Position numbers and translations under genes: made by a program
Assembly (NCBI GenBank): GCA_016720635.1
Contig: JADKKF010000003.1
Location: 1 to 23,916 of the forward strand
Direction: 5' to 3'
DNA: 23,916 bases
Origin: Saprospiraceae bacterium
GTDB taxonomy: Bacteria; Bacteroidota; Bacteroidia; Chitinophagales; Saprospiraceae
Notes under the pieces: model-generated
What the model was told of the DNA's origin: nothing
The model's database searches: none
Seen by the model: the letters and a program-made list of their open reading frames with translations, nothing else
In this document: positions 9,209 through 17,790 of the stretch, piece by piece
Layout of the letters: every line of letters starts with the position of its first letter
Position numbering within the stretch: the first letter of the stretch is position 1

Positions 9209-11141
9209 TTATTTATAAGACCGCTGTGCTACTTTTATATTTTCATAAATCAAAGGCTCCTTGTGTAGGATTGGCTCGTTTAGATTATTAAACTGCCACG
9301 CTGCGACGTATTTATAGTCCTCATCATTTCTCATCGCTTCACCTTCTTCTGTCTGATATTCTTCTCTAAAGTGCCCGCCACAGCTTTCATTGCGGTGCAA
9401 TGCATCGATACACATGAGCTCACCCCAATTCCATAAAATCTGCAACCCTTCCTGCTTTTTCCAATTCCGGATTAAGTCCATTCAATGGCCCTGGTATTCT
9501 AACATCTGCCCAAAACTCTTCACGCAATTTTCTAATCTCTTGGATGGCTTCTCTTAGGAGTTGTTCTTTTCTCCCCATGCCACATTTGTCCCACATGATC
9601 TTACCTAGGCTTTTGTGAAAATGATCGACTGATTTGGTACCATTTACATTTTTTAGCCTTTCCAATTGATCTCTGACATGGTCTTCACAAGCTACGAACT
9701 CGGCATGATCCGTCGGAATCGCTGCTGATCTAATTTCATTAGAAAGATAAGCACCGATAGTATAAGGGATGATAAAATATCCATCCGCCAAGCCTTGCAT
9801 GAGCGCTGAAGCTCCAAGTCTATTGGCACCGTGGTCTGAAAAATTAGCTTCACCCAAGGCATACAAGCCTGGTACATTCGTCATGAGGTTATAATCGACC
9901 CAAAGTCCTCCCATCGTATAGTGCACTGCTGGATATATCCTCATAGGTACTTCATAGGGGTTTTCCCCAGTTATTTGCTTGTACATATCGAACAAATTGC
10001 CGTATTTCTCGGCAATAACTTCTTTACCCATTTTTCTTATTTCTTCCGGCGATGGATTGTTCAATCCATGCTTATTAGCCTCGATTCTTCCATACCGATC
10101 CATATTGAATGAAAAGTCTAGATAAACCGCCATTTTAGATGTTCCTACGCCATATCCAGCATCACACCTCTCTTTTGCAGCACGAGACGCAACATCCCTA
10201 GGCACCAAATTCCCAAAAGCTGGATATCTCCTTTCTAGGTAATAATCCCGCTCTTCCTCTGGTATCTCATTGGCTTTTCTATTGTCATCTTTCTTTTTAG
10301 GCACCCATATTCTTCCGTCATTTCTCAAAGATTCTGACATCAATGTCAGTTTTGATTGATGGTCTCCCGATACAGGTATGCAAGTAGGGTGTATCTGTGT
10401 AAAACACGGATTGGCGAACAATGCGCCTCGCTTATGCGCTTTCCACGCAGCAGTCACATTAGATCCCATTGCATTGGTACTGAGATAGAATACGTTGCCA
10501 TATCCTCCTGAACACAACAATACGGCATGACCTGAATGCCTTTCCAATTTTCCAGTCACAAGGTCTCTGGCTATGATTCCTTTGGCTTTGCCATCCACGA
10601 CTACTACATCCAGCATTTCGTGTCGAGAGTACATTTTTACTGCCCCCATACCAATCTGCCTAGAAAGCGCACTATATGCGCCAAGCAATAGTTGTTGGCC
10701 CGTTTGCCCTGCGGCATAAAATGTCCTCTGAACTTGGGTTCCTCCAAAAGACCTATTGCTCAGTAACCCTCCATACTCCCTTGCAAAGGAACGCCTTGGG
10801 CTACGCATTGGTCAATGATATTCCCACTCACCTCCGCTAGACGGTGCACATTGGCCTCTCTAGCTCTATAATCGCCACCTTTGATGGTGTCATAAAACAA
10901 TCGATACACGCTATCCCCATCGTTTTGATAGTTCTTAGCGGCATTTATTCCCCCTTGGGCTGCGATAGAGTGCGCTCTTCGAGGAGAGTCTTGAAAGCAA
11001 AAAGGCAGAACCAGCCAACCCAGATCCAACGACTATTACCTCCAAATTTCTCTTATTCGCAGGATTGACCAATGGTACTGAAGATTTATACTTGGTCCAC
11101 TTTTGTGATAACTCGCCTTCTGGAATTTTAGAATCTAGCAT
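9209..11141 (-). pseudogene. sdhA: Succinate dehydrogenase/fumarate reductase flavoprotein subunit, three breaks
   Basis: SdhA oxidises succinate at a covalently bound FAD. The start ATG 11141 opens with MLDSKIPEG. The FAD dinucleotide motif VVGSGLAGS is present. The flavinylation histidine lies in RRAHSIAAQGGINAA, the substrate-site region in QIHPTCIPVSGD and LMSESLRNDGRIWVP, the conserved ALGEANFSDHGANRLG is present, and the C-terminal HRNESCGGHF is intact. Three breaks occur. Near 11004 about 45 bases seem to be missing just after GSGLAGS (the helix and strand normally found before FCFQDSPRRAH are absent), with a frame change. At 10784-10789 one T is missing from a run, just before FAREYGG. 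At 9423-9426 one G is inserted in a run, just before ELMCIDALH. The restored length is about 640 residues, as expected for the Bacteroidota type. sdhC lies 39 bases upstream. Confidence 0.9.
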
Positions 11142-11180
11142 TTCTTTATTTTTATTTTGGTATAAAATGAAAATTTAGTC

Positions 11181-11860
11181 TTAATTAAAATACATTAACA
11201 CAGGTATCAATGCAAACGCCAATGGCACCAATATTGCAAAAACAGTACCAATCGCTTTGATCACCGGCGTATATTTTCGATGATTCAAACCCAAAGTTTG
11301 GGATAGATTGAAATCCGTGTAACAAATGGAAGGTGAGAACCACCATCGATATGACATATACCACCACTATCCAAAGCTGTTGGAATGCGATATACACCCT
11401 TGAATACAAGTCCTTAACGTACTCCGTGTGGGTAGCGTATTTTTGCAAAGGCAATTCATCCGTGAATTTCATCTTGTACCAGAAATCACCCATGTGGATA
11501 CAAATGAATACAAAAATTAATGTCCCTAGCAGCGCCATTTGTCTGCTCGCAAAACTCGTAGTCTGAGTGTTAGCCACCTGATATTTTTGCTTTCTTGCGC
11601 CTTTATTTTTAGCGTAATCAATATTCCTTGGATGGCGTGCAGCAATATGGATGCATACAGAGTAATCGAAACAACCTTAATAAGCGGATTATGCGCCATA
11701 AAAGCAGCATATATATTGAAAGGCTCTCCGCCGTCATTTTTCGCAACCAGAAGGTTCCCAATCAAATGAATTACTAGAAAAGGATGAGAAATAGACCAGT
11801 AATACTCATTATCACTTTTTGGCCGATGGAGGAGGTTAAAAACTTACTAAACCAATTCAT
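11181..11860 (-). pseudogene. sdhC: Succinate dehydrogenase cytochrome b558 subunit, three frameshifts
   Basis: Membrane anchor of succinate:menaquinone reductase, the single-polypeptide cytochrome b558 type with about five membrane helices and haem-ligand histidines. The start is ATG 11860 (MNWFSKFLTSSIGQKVIMS). Candidate haem or helix histidines occur in LVIHLIGNLL, LLHAIQGI, FICIHMGDFWYKMKF and LLHGFQS. Three frame breaks interrupt it: near 11776-11784 (one C missing, giving an early stop after LILF), at 11606-11610 (one A missing from a run, LKNKGARKQKYQ restored) and near 11305-11312. Restoring all three gives about 225 residues ending PVLMYFN with TAA at 11181-11183. The order sdhC-sdhA-sdhB is the standard one for this type. 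Confidence 0.88.
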
Positions 11861-11878
11861 TATGTATTCAATTTAACA

Positions 11879-11886
11879 CAAAAGTA
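11879..11886 (-). promoter_or_regulatory. sdhC: Likely promoter core of the sdh operon
   Basis: On the minus strand TACTTTTG matches the Bacteroidota -7 element TAnnTTTG and sits 18 bases upstream of the sdhC start codon. TTTG occurs upstream but not at the standard spacing, so the -33 box is uncertain. The leader would be only about 10 bases. Confidence 0.45.
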
Positions 11887-11976
11887 ACAAATTTGCGGCA
11901 AAAAATGTTAATCCAAATTCCCTTTATTTAGAATTATTACAATTAAATCTACATTCTTTCCAGTCAATTATTTTTA

Positions 11977-12075
11977 GGCATTTCCCCTTCCCTGCGGTTC
12001 GGGTCGGTGTATTGCGAGTCCCGTCTCGCTTGAGCGAGACCGACTGCGTCATCCTCCATCCACCTTATGCGCTAA
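11977..12075. repeat. Intergenic GC-rich repeat, copy 3, with internal hairpin
   Basis: Starts GGCATTTCCCCTTCCC, then TTCGGGTCGGTGTATTGCGAG, then a perfect hairpin GTCTCGCTTGAGCGAGAC (12023-12040), then CGACTGCGTCATCCTCCATCC. The same order of blocks (GGGCG..CCC, CGGGTCG, GTCTCG..GAGAC, CGxxTGCGTC or CGCTGACGC) is found at 21394. It lies between the sdh promoter and the terminator of the large secreted protein. Confidence 0.55.
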
Positions 12076-12090
12076 GTACATCCCACAAAC

Positions 12091-12117
12091 AAAAAAAGCC
12101 CCGACTTGCGTCGAGGC
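12091..12117 (-). terminator. Intrinsic terminator of the large secreted-protein gene
   Basis: Read on the minus strand: GCCTCGAC, GCAA tetraloop, GTCGGGGC, then seven T. The eight-pair stem has one T:G pair. It begins about 35 bases after the stop codon of the gene ending at 12152. Confidence 0.85.
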
Positions 12118-12151
12118 CCTGCTCTTTCTTTGAATTTCTAGAACCTAGATT

Positions 12152-15100
12152 CTATTGTTCAAGTATAATCATTTTCTTAGCTGCACTGAAATCAGCTGCA
12201 TCTAATTGATAGTACATAACCCCAGTAGCTGGAAGTTCTCCTTTGTTCAAAGTTACACTGTTGTATCCTTTGTTAAAAGTTCTTTCTACTACTTTAAGTA
12301 CTTTTCCTGTAACATCATAGATGCTCACTTTTGCCTTCATAGACTCTGGCAAGTTGAAACCAATCAATGTTTCTGTTCCCCATGGATTTGGTTGGTTTTG
12401 GTACAATGCAAAGCCTTGTACTTTTACACCATCTTTTCCGATGAAGTTCAATCCTACGTTCATGGTTTCTCCTGCTGCATTGTATGCTTGAGCATTGGTT
12501 ACTTCAGATGTAGCGTAAACGCTTTCACTTACTGTACCGTTGCTTCTAGCCTTGAATACCAATGTGAATAATCCTTCGTTATCATTTACGCTTTCTGCTG
12601 TTGGGTTTGACCAGCTTGTTGTGATCTTACCATTTTCCAACATTGTAAATCCGAAGTTATCATCATTTACATTCAATTTACCTGCTTCGAATCCTACGAA
12701 TTCCAATCTTTGGTTATCAAAGTTTGTTGTAAACTGATATCCGTTGATATTGCTGAATGATGCTGCGTTCATTGTTACTTTTACTGTTTCACCTGCTGTG
12801 TAATTAGCTTCTGCTACATTGAATGACAATGTTTTTCCACTTCTTTCTTCTGGTGTTCCTGTCAAGTTAACTACTGCGTTATCATTAACATCACCAACCT
12901 TCACTGCTACGAAATTAACAAACACATTATTTACTTCTGCAGTTGTCAAAGTTGCTTTCTCAGGGAAGCTTGTGCTAAATACGTTTCCAGTTGTCAAATT
13001 GTATTTTTTATCTACGAATCTGAATGATGTATTGTTAGAGAATTTATCGATCTTGAATAAAACCAATTTTCTCAATTCTACTAAGTCTGCTGCTGTGATG
13101 CTATTAGACTTGTTAACGTCTGCTGCTATCATCTTGTATCCAGTTGACAAGGCTTGGCTCCCCAAGATATGCTTTTGGATCGCGATGATATCCGCTGTGC
13201 TGATACCATTTCTGTGGTTGTCATCTCTCGTTGGTACAACAGTTTGATTAGATGCAGTCATTACACCAAAATCATACTCACCAGTCGAAGTGGACATCCT
13301 GTAGCTTACCTCATTGTTGTTGGCATCCATGACAGATACTTTTGTATCTTTAACATCGGTATTCAATTCAGTCTTAACTGTTCCTGATAATAATCTGCTT
13401 ACGCCAGTATTACAAGGCATATTGTTTTGGATAGTAGCCGTTGTGATACAGAAATCAGAATTTCCTGCTGCATCCCACATATAGATATTTACAGGTACAC
13501 GACCTACATCAGCCAATGTAAATACTCTGTTTGGTTGATTTCCTGCTGCATCGAATGTATATCTGTAAGGACCAGGGCAGTTGTCGTTTGAGCTATTGGC
13601 AGCGACAAAGTCAGAAGCCCAAAGCTCGATCATACAAGTTGTTGGCATCAATTCTGCGATCAACTCGATACATACTGGACTTGGTTTCTTACAATCTCTG
13701 ATCGTAACTATTTGAGTACAAGTTTCCTTGTTTCCACATCCGTCTTCTACTTCCCATACTACTCTGTGTGTACCTAATGGCCATCCAGATGCAGGATTAA
13801 TAGTAGAACCTGTACCAAAGAAATCAAATGTACCATTGTTGTCAATATCTACTTGATATCTGTATCTCAACTTAGTTTCTGGATCACAATCATCAGTAGC
13901 AGTTATTGTCAATGGTTGGAAGTGAGGGCCACAACCTGGACCATTATGACACCATGAAACTGGAGCGCAATTTGTAAAGTTTGGAGCTGAAGAATTCATT
14001 ACCACCAATACTTGATCGTACATCCATGTTGCAAAGTTGCCCGCTTGGTCTTTTTGACACCAGTCAATAACTTTCCACTTTCTGATAACTTTCTTACATC
14101 CTTGGCTTGAACCTACTTCAAAATCAAAGTACCAGTCATCATATCCTACACCTACATTAGAACAAATATCTTCTCTAAACCAAGGCTTCTTGTAAGGCCA
14201 AGGAATATTGGCTGTATCTAAAGCTGCTCCACACTGATTAGTTGTATAATCTGCTGGCCAGTAGATATCGTGCATATCATCCCAGTTATAATCTCTAGTA
14301 TTGTTATAATTTGAGAATCGTACATCGTAAGGTGGTTGTCCACTACTTGCGGTCAATACATTAAAATCTGCTCCGTTAAATTCATAAGTATTGTAGATAT
14401 TGATATACTGTACACAAGATCTTGAACCAGCGGCATCAGAAGCTGTCCATCTTCTAGTGATAGAACCTCGGTTACAGAAAATACTTGGAGATTCTGAATA
14501 AGCCAAATTCAATGAACAGTTATCGTAAGCAATCCCATTTACACCTACGAAATGTCTACTATCTTGTTGACTTTCTGAATGTCTTCCGATATGACCATAA
14601 CGCTCGTCAATGAAAATACTATCTCTAAATACAGAACTTGATCCATTTCCACCGTTAACAACGGTTCCAAATATACCTAGATTTCCTAGTTCATATGGAT
14701 ATCTACAGTCAATGTTGATATCTGGTGGACAGGTGATGATTGGTGGCAATTTGTCTTGTACCAATACTGAGTCCATACATTCATTGTAATTTCCGTTAGC
14801 ATCAGTAACTCTTAAAGTTACAGCAATTTTCTTATTTACATCAGCGCAGCAGAATGCTACAGTATCTCTAAATGAAGTGATGGCAGGGCTATGACAAGGA
14901 TCTGACATTCTTCTAACTTTCCAAGTAACGATACCACAATTGTCATATGATCCGTTATCAAAGTCAGTAGCTTGGATTCTTCCTCTACCATTATCACCCA
15001 ATCCAATAGTCAAATATGTTTTACAGATTGCAACTGGAGATACATAATCCCTTACAGCTACAGTAAAACAACAAGTACCAATATTATCGCATTCATCTTC

Positions 15101-16630
15101 TATAAAATGACATACTCTGTAATTTCCAACTGGGATATTTCTAACAATACCACCATTTGTGTTGATTCTAAATGCTTCAAGACCAGTAGCTACATCTGTA
15201 CCTACTAACCATCCTCTTCTTATAACACTAGAGCAACCATCAGTAACTGTTGCAGCTGGGAAGTTGTAAGATGCAGTACAAGAATTGTAATCTGTACTCA
15301 ATGTAACGTTGTTTCCAAGAGAAGCCACCAAAGAACCTGGCGCACCTGTTCCCAATGCCAATGGACGAGTTGGATAAACTGGGCAAGTCACAATTGGAGT
15401 TCCATGATCACCTACTTTGATAAGCTGTAAGTGAGAAGCTATCTCGCCTGTACACCAATCCAAAACAGTCCAAAATCTTAAAACTTTGAAAGTTCCTTCA
15501 AGAGCAGTTGTACCAGCATCATCACCGCAAACTTTGATCACCTCGTCTCTGTGGGTAGCTTGAATATTACATGAAGTACCACCTGGAGTACCCGTTTCAG
15601 ATACATCTGGATACCCGTTTCCATTGCTATCCCAAGAACCACCACACTCTAAAACTGGTAAAGCTCCTACAGAAACTCCATCATAGTGAGAAGGCCATGA
15701 TAATCCAATGATTGAAAGTCTTGTATAATAGATATACTGAGTACAAGTACCTGTATTGCCAAAAGTATCTTCGGCTGTCCAAATTCTTCTAATTACTCTC
15801 CAATATTGACCATTACATTGATCAGAAGAAAGAATTGTTTCGCTATATCTAATATTAACAACAGTACCACAATTATCTATAATTGTAGGTCTAAAACTGT
15901 TAGCATCTCTCGTATCTGTACAAGGTATAGTATAGTCTCTGCAAGTGAATGTTGGTGGCATTTTGTCTTCCACCTTAATAAATCCCCAGCAGGTATTTCC
16001 TACTATAGGATCAGTCACTTTAACCTGTAGCGTTTGTCCTAAATGAGCTGAAGTAACTGTTGCACCAGGTACAACCGTACCGTTGGTATTCATTACCGTT
16101 ACTTGGTATCGATTAAAACAAGCATAAGGCCCGCCAACCAACACCATTCCTGGTGTTACAGGAGCTTTACAATCCTCATCCAATGAAATATTGGCTAATT
16201 GATTGCACAATAAGCTGTGATTGACAACATTCCCTGGTTGGTTTTCGTAGTTGACAACAGTTACTGTCATAGAACAAGTAACAGTTGGAACCACTAACCC
16301 TGGATCTGTTGCACTAAAAGTCAATGTATAGGTTCCAGCTGAAAGAGGCGTACCAATAGTAGGTCCACCCGTCTGCGTTACAACACCATTGGCCATCGTA
16401 CCAATCGTGGTAGTAGTACCTCCAGATAATGTATATCCAGGAGCTACAGCAGTAGAGATAATGTTTGGGGAGAAATTGGTAGTACACTCTCCAGGCAACA
16501 AATTAATTGTTGTATTGGAGCAATTCATTGTCTGCGCCAATAACCCTTGATGTAAAAGGCTCGAAATTCCTATAAACATCAAAAACATTACACTTCTGCA
16601 CTTCAAAAAATAATTGTTCATTTTTGTCAT
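12152..16630 (-). CDS. Giant secreted protein: Ig/HYR-like repeats, dockerin, cohesin-like domain, T9SS sorting domain
   Basis: Uninterrupted frame of 1492 residues. A Sec signal peptide (hydrophobic VMFLMFIGISSLL, cleavage probably after LLAQ at about residue 33) leads into about 1050 residues of Cys-rich Ig/HYR-like repeats. These carry recurring units of the form D-x-x-P-P-x-(x)-x-C and DNCG, for example DKMPPTFTC, DKLPPIITCPPDI and ATDDCDPET. Residues about 1132-1191 are a dockerin with two calcium-loop/helix repeats (RDDNHRNGISTADIIAIQKH and AADVNKSNSITAADLVELRK). About 1262-1390 resembles a cohesin (AGETVKVTMNA, INGYQFTTNFD, GLFTLVFKA). The last 86 residues are a type A T9SS sorting domain (LYQNQPNPWGTETLIGFNLP ... 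KVSIYDVTGKVL). It is predicted to be anchored on or released from the cell surface as an adhesin or matrix protein. ATG at 16621 is an equally good start. It has its own promoter and terminator, so it is monocistronic. No catalytic domain was recognised. Confidence 0.92.
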   Translation of the reverse strand: MTKMNNYFLKCRSVMFLMFIGISSLLHQGLLAQTMNCSNTTINLLPGECTTNFSPNIISTAVAPGYTLSGGTTTTIGTMANGVVTQTGGPTIGTPLSAGTYTLTFSATDPGLVVPTVTCSMTVTVVNYENQPGNVVNHSLLCNQLANISLDEDCKAPVTPGMVLVGGPYACFNRYQVTVMNTNGTVVPGATVTSAHLGQTLQVKVTDPIVGNTCWGFIKVEDKMPPTFTCRDYTIPCTDTRDANSFRPTIIDNCGTVVNIRYSETILSSDQCNGQYWRVIRRIWTAEDTFGNTGTCTQYIYYTRLSIIGLSWPSHYDGVSVGALPVLECGGSWDSNGNGYPDVSETGTPGGTSCNIQATHRDEVIKVCGDDAGTTALEGTFKVLRFWTVLDWCTGEIASHLQLIKVGDHGTPIVTCPVYPTRPLALGTGAPGSLVASLGNNVTLSTDYNSCTASYNFPAATVTDGCSSVIRRGWLVGTDVATGLEAFRINTNGGIVRNIPVGNYRVCHFIEDECDNIGTCCFTVAVRDYVSPVAICKTYLTIGLGDNGRGRIQATDFDNGSYDNCGIVTWKVRRMSDPCHSPAITSFRDTVAFCCADVNKKIAVTLRVTDANGNYNECMDSVLVQDKLPPIITCPPDINIDCRYPYELGNLGIFGTVVNGGNGSSSVFRDSIFIDERYGHIGRHSESQQDSRHFVGVNGIAYDNCSLNLAYSESPSIFCNRGSITRRWTASDAAGSRSCVQYINIYNTYEFNGADFNVLTASSGQPPYDVRFSNYNNTRDYNWDDMHDIYWPADYTTNQCGAALDTANIPWPYKKPWFREDICSNVGVGYDDWYFDFEVGSSQGCKKVIRKWKVIDWCQKDQAGNFATWMYDQVLVVMNSSAPNFTNCAPVSWCHNGPGCGPHFQPLTITATDDCDPETKLRYRYQVDIDNNGTFDFFGTGSTINPASGWPLGTHRVVWEVEDGCGNKETCTQIVTIRDCKKPSPVCIELIAELMPTTCMIELWASDFVAANSSNDNCPGPYRYTFDAAGNQPNRVFTLADVGRVPVNIYMWDAAGNSDFCITTATIQNNMPCNTGVSRLLSGTVKTELNTDVKDTKVSVMDANNNEVSYRMSTSTGEYDFGVMTASNQTVVPTRDDNHRNGISTADIIAIQKHILGSQALSTGYKMIAADVNKSNSITAADLVELRKLVLFKIDKFSNNTSFRFVDKKYNLTTGNVFSTSFPEKATLTTAEVNNVFVNFVAVKVGDVNDNAVVNLTGTPEERSGKTLSFNVAEANYTAGETVKVTMNAASFSNINGYQFTTNFDNQRLEFVGFEAGKLNVNDDNFGFTMLENGKITTSWSNPTAESVNDNEGLFTLVFKARSNGTVSESVYATSEVTNAQAYNAAGETMNVGLNFIGKDGVKVQGFALYQNQPNPWGTETLIGFNLPESMKAKVSIYDVTGKVLKVVERTFNKGYNSVTLNKGELPATGVMYYQLDAADFSAAKKMIILEQ

Positions 16631-17790
16631 GAGATAAAGTTATTGTTAAAAAATAAAATAATTCTTGCATAAACCATGATAACACCTTTGGACAAATTGT
16701 TATCCAAATGAGTCATCTAGTTTTATCAATGCAAATGTATTTGATTTGGCTTTTGCACCATTTACACCATTCTGGGTAAAATTGAAATGATAAAAAATTC
16801 TAAACCTTTAGTGCCTATTTTTTAATGGCTTATCCATTTATTTTATTAATATTGATAAAATAAATATTCAAATTCTAAGCACAAAATAATTTTTTATTTG
16901 TCATTTCATGATTTTAACAATATATTTATAGTTTGAATTTTATGATTATTGCCTTATTTTTTACGAAAATGCTTTTTATATAATATCTTTATTGTCAAAC
17001 CTAACTTTTATTCGATAATATATTTTGTTATGAAAAAATAACCTAAAAAATTCCGCTTTTTCGTCCAAATTTGTAGCCAATCCAATTGAAATTTTCTCAT
17101 TTATGGCAAAAGTACCTTTGTTATAAATAAAGAAATTCAGGTATTCTAAACCAACAATAGTAACTAATTTTTAGCCTTTGAGATATATATTTTGTTAATT
17201 AAAGAAGCTATTGGTCGTGTTTCAATATATCAAAAAGGTACCTTACTGCCAACTTTCATGATTAAATTAACTTCTATCGCAAAGCAAAATGGTTTGATAG
17301 AAAATTTGACTTTTCTCATATTTCAAACCAAATCATTGCCAATGAATATGGCGTAAAAAGCTTTCCAAGCCTCTACCTTCAGAAATTAAATTCCAAACGA
17401 AAATATTGTTATCAGCCCGTTTAAAAATTAGGCTCATTATTAACTTTTTTTAATTGAAATATAGCTTGGATATATTTATTTTAGGCTCAAATGCTTCGAA
17501 CAAAAGTTCTTTGCATAAAATTAAGTTTTCGATTCATTTGAAGGCTTTGTCTCTAGGACTTTAAATTAAAGTACTAATATTCAATACTAGGTTGCCCTTC
17601 TTAAAATCCATCTTTGCCTGAGATCCTATCCAATAACCTTAGATGCACATAATTAAGTTTGGCTAATATTTTCAATTTTTTAAAATTATTATTTCCCTTT
17701 TTGAAAAATAAAATCATATCAAATAAAATACCTTGTATATTAGCATATTGATACAATAAAGATATGATTTCATTTTATTCAAATTGACAT
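16631..17790. other. AT-rich non-coding region between divergent genes
   Basis: About 1.16 kb with no credible reading frame and very low GC. It separates the divergent large secreted protein (minus) and the GCS2-CBS gene (plus), so it must hold both promoters. Besides the listed minus-strand element, TACCTTTG at 17113-17120 on the plus strand matches TAnnTTTG but has no gene for 670 bases downstream. It may drive a long leader, an unannotated small RNA, or nothing. No tRNA or rRNA pattern was recognised. Confidence 0.5.
16732..16739 (-). promoter_or_regulatory. Possible promoter core for the large secreted protein
   Basis: On the minus strand TACATTTG matches TAnnTTTG. It would give a leader of about 95 bases before the ATG at 16630. 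No well-spaced -33 TTTG was found, so this rests on the -7 element alone. Confidence 0.35.

Noticed and set aside
12206..13247. Plus-strand frames of 65-142 codons
   Set aside because: They are antisense to the giant secreted protein and show only hydrophobic or Ser-rich chance composition.
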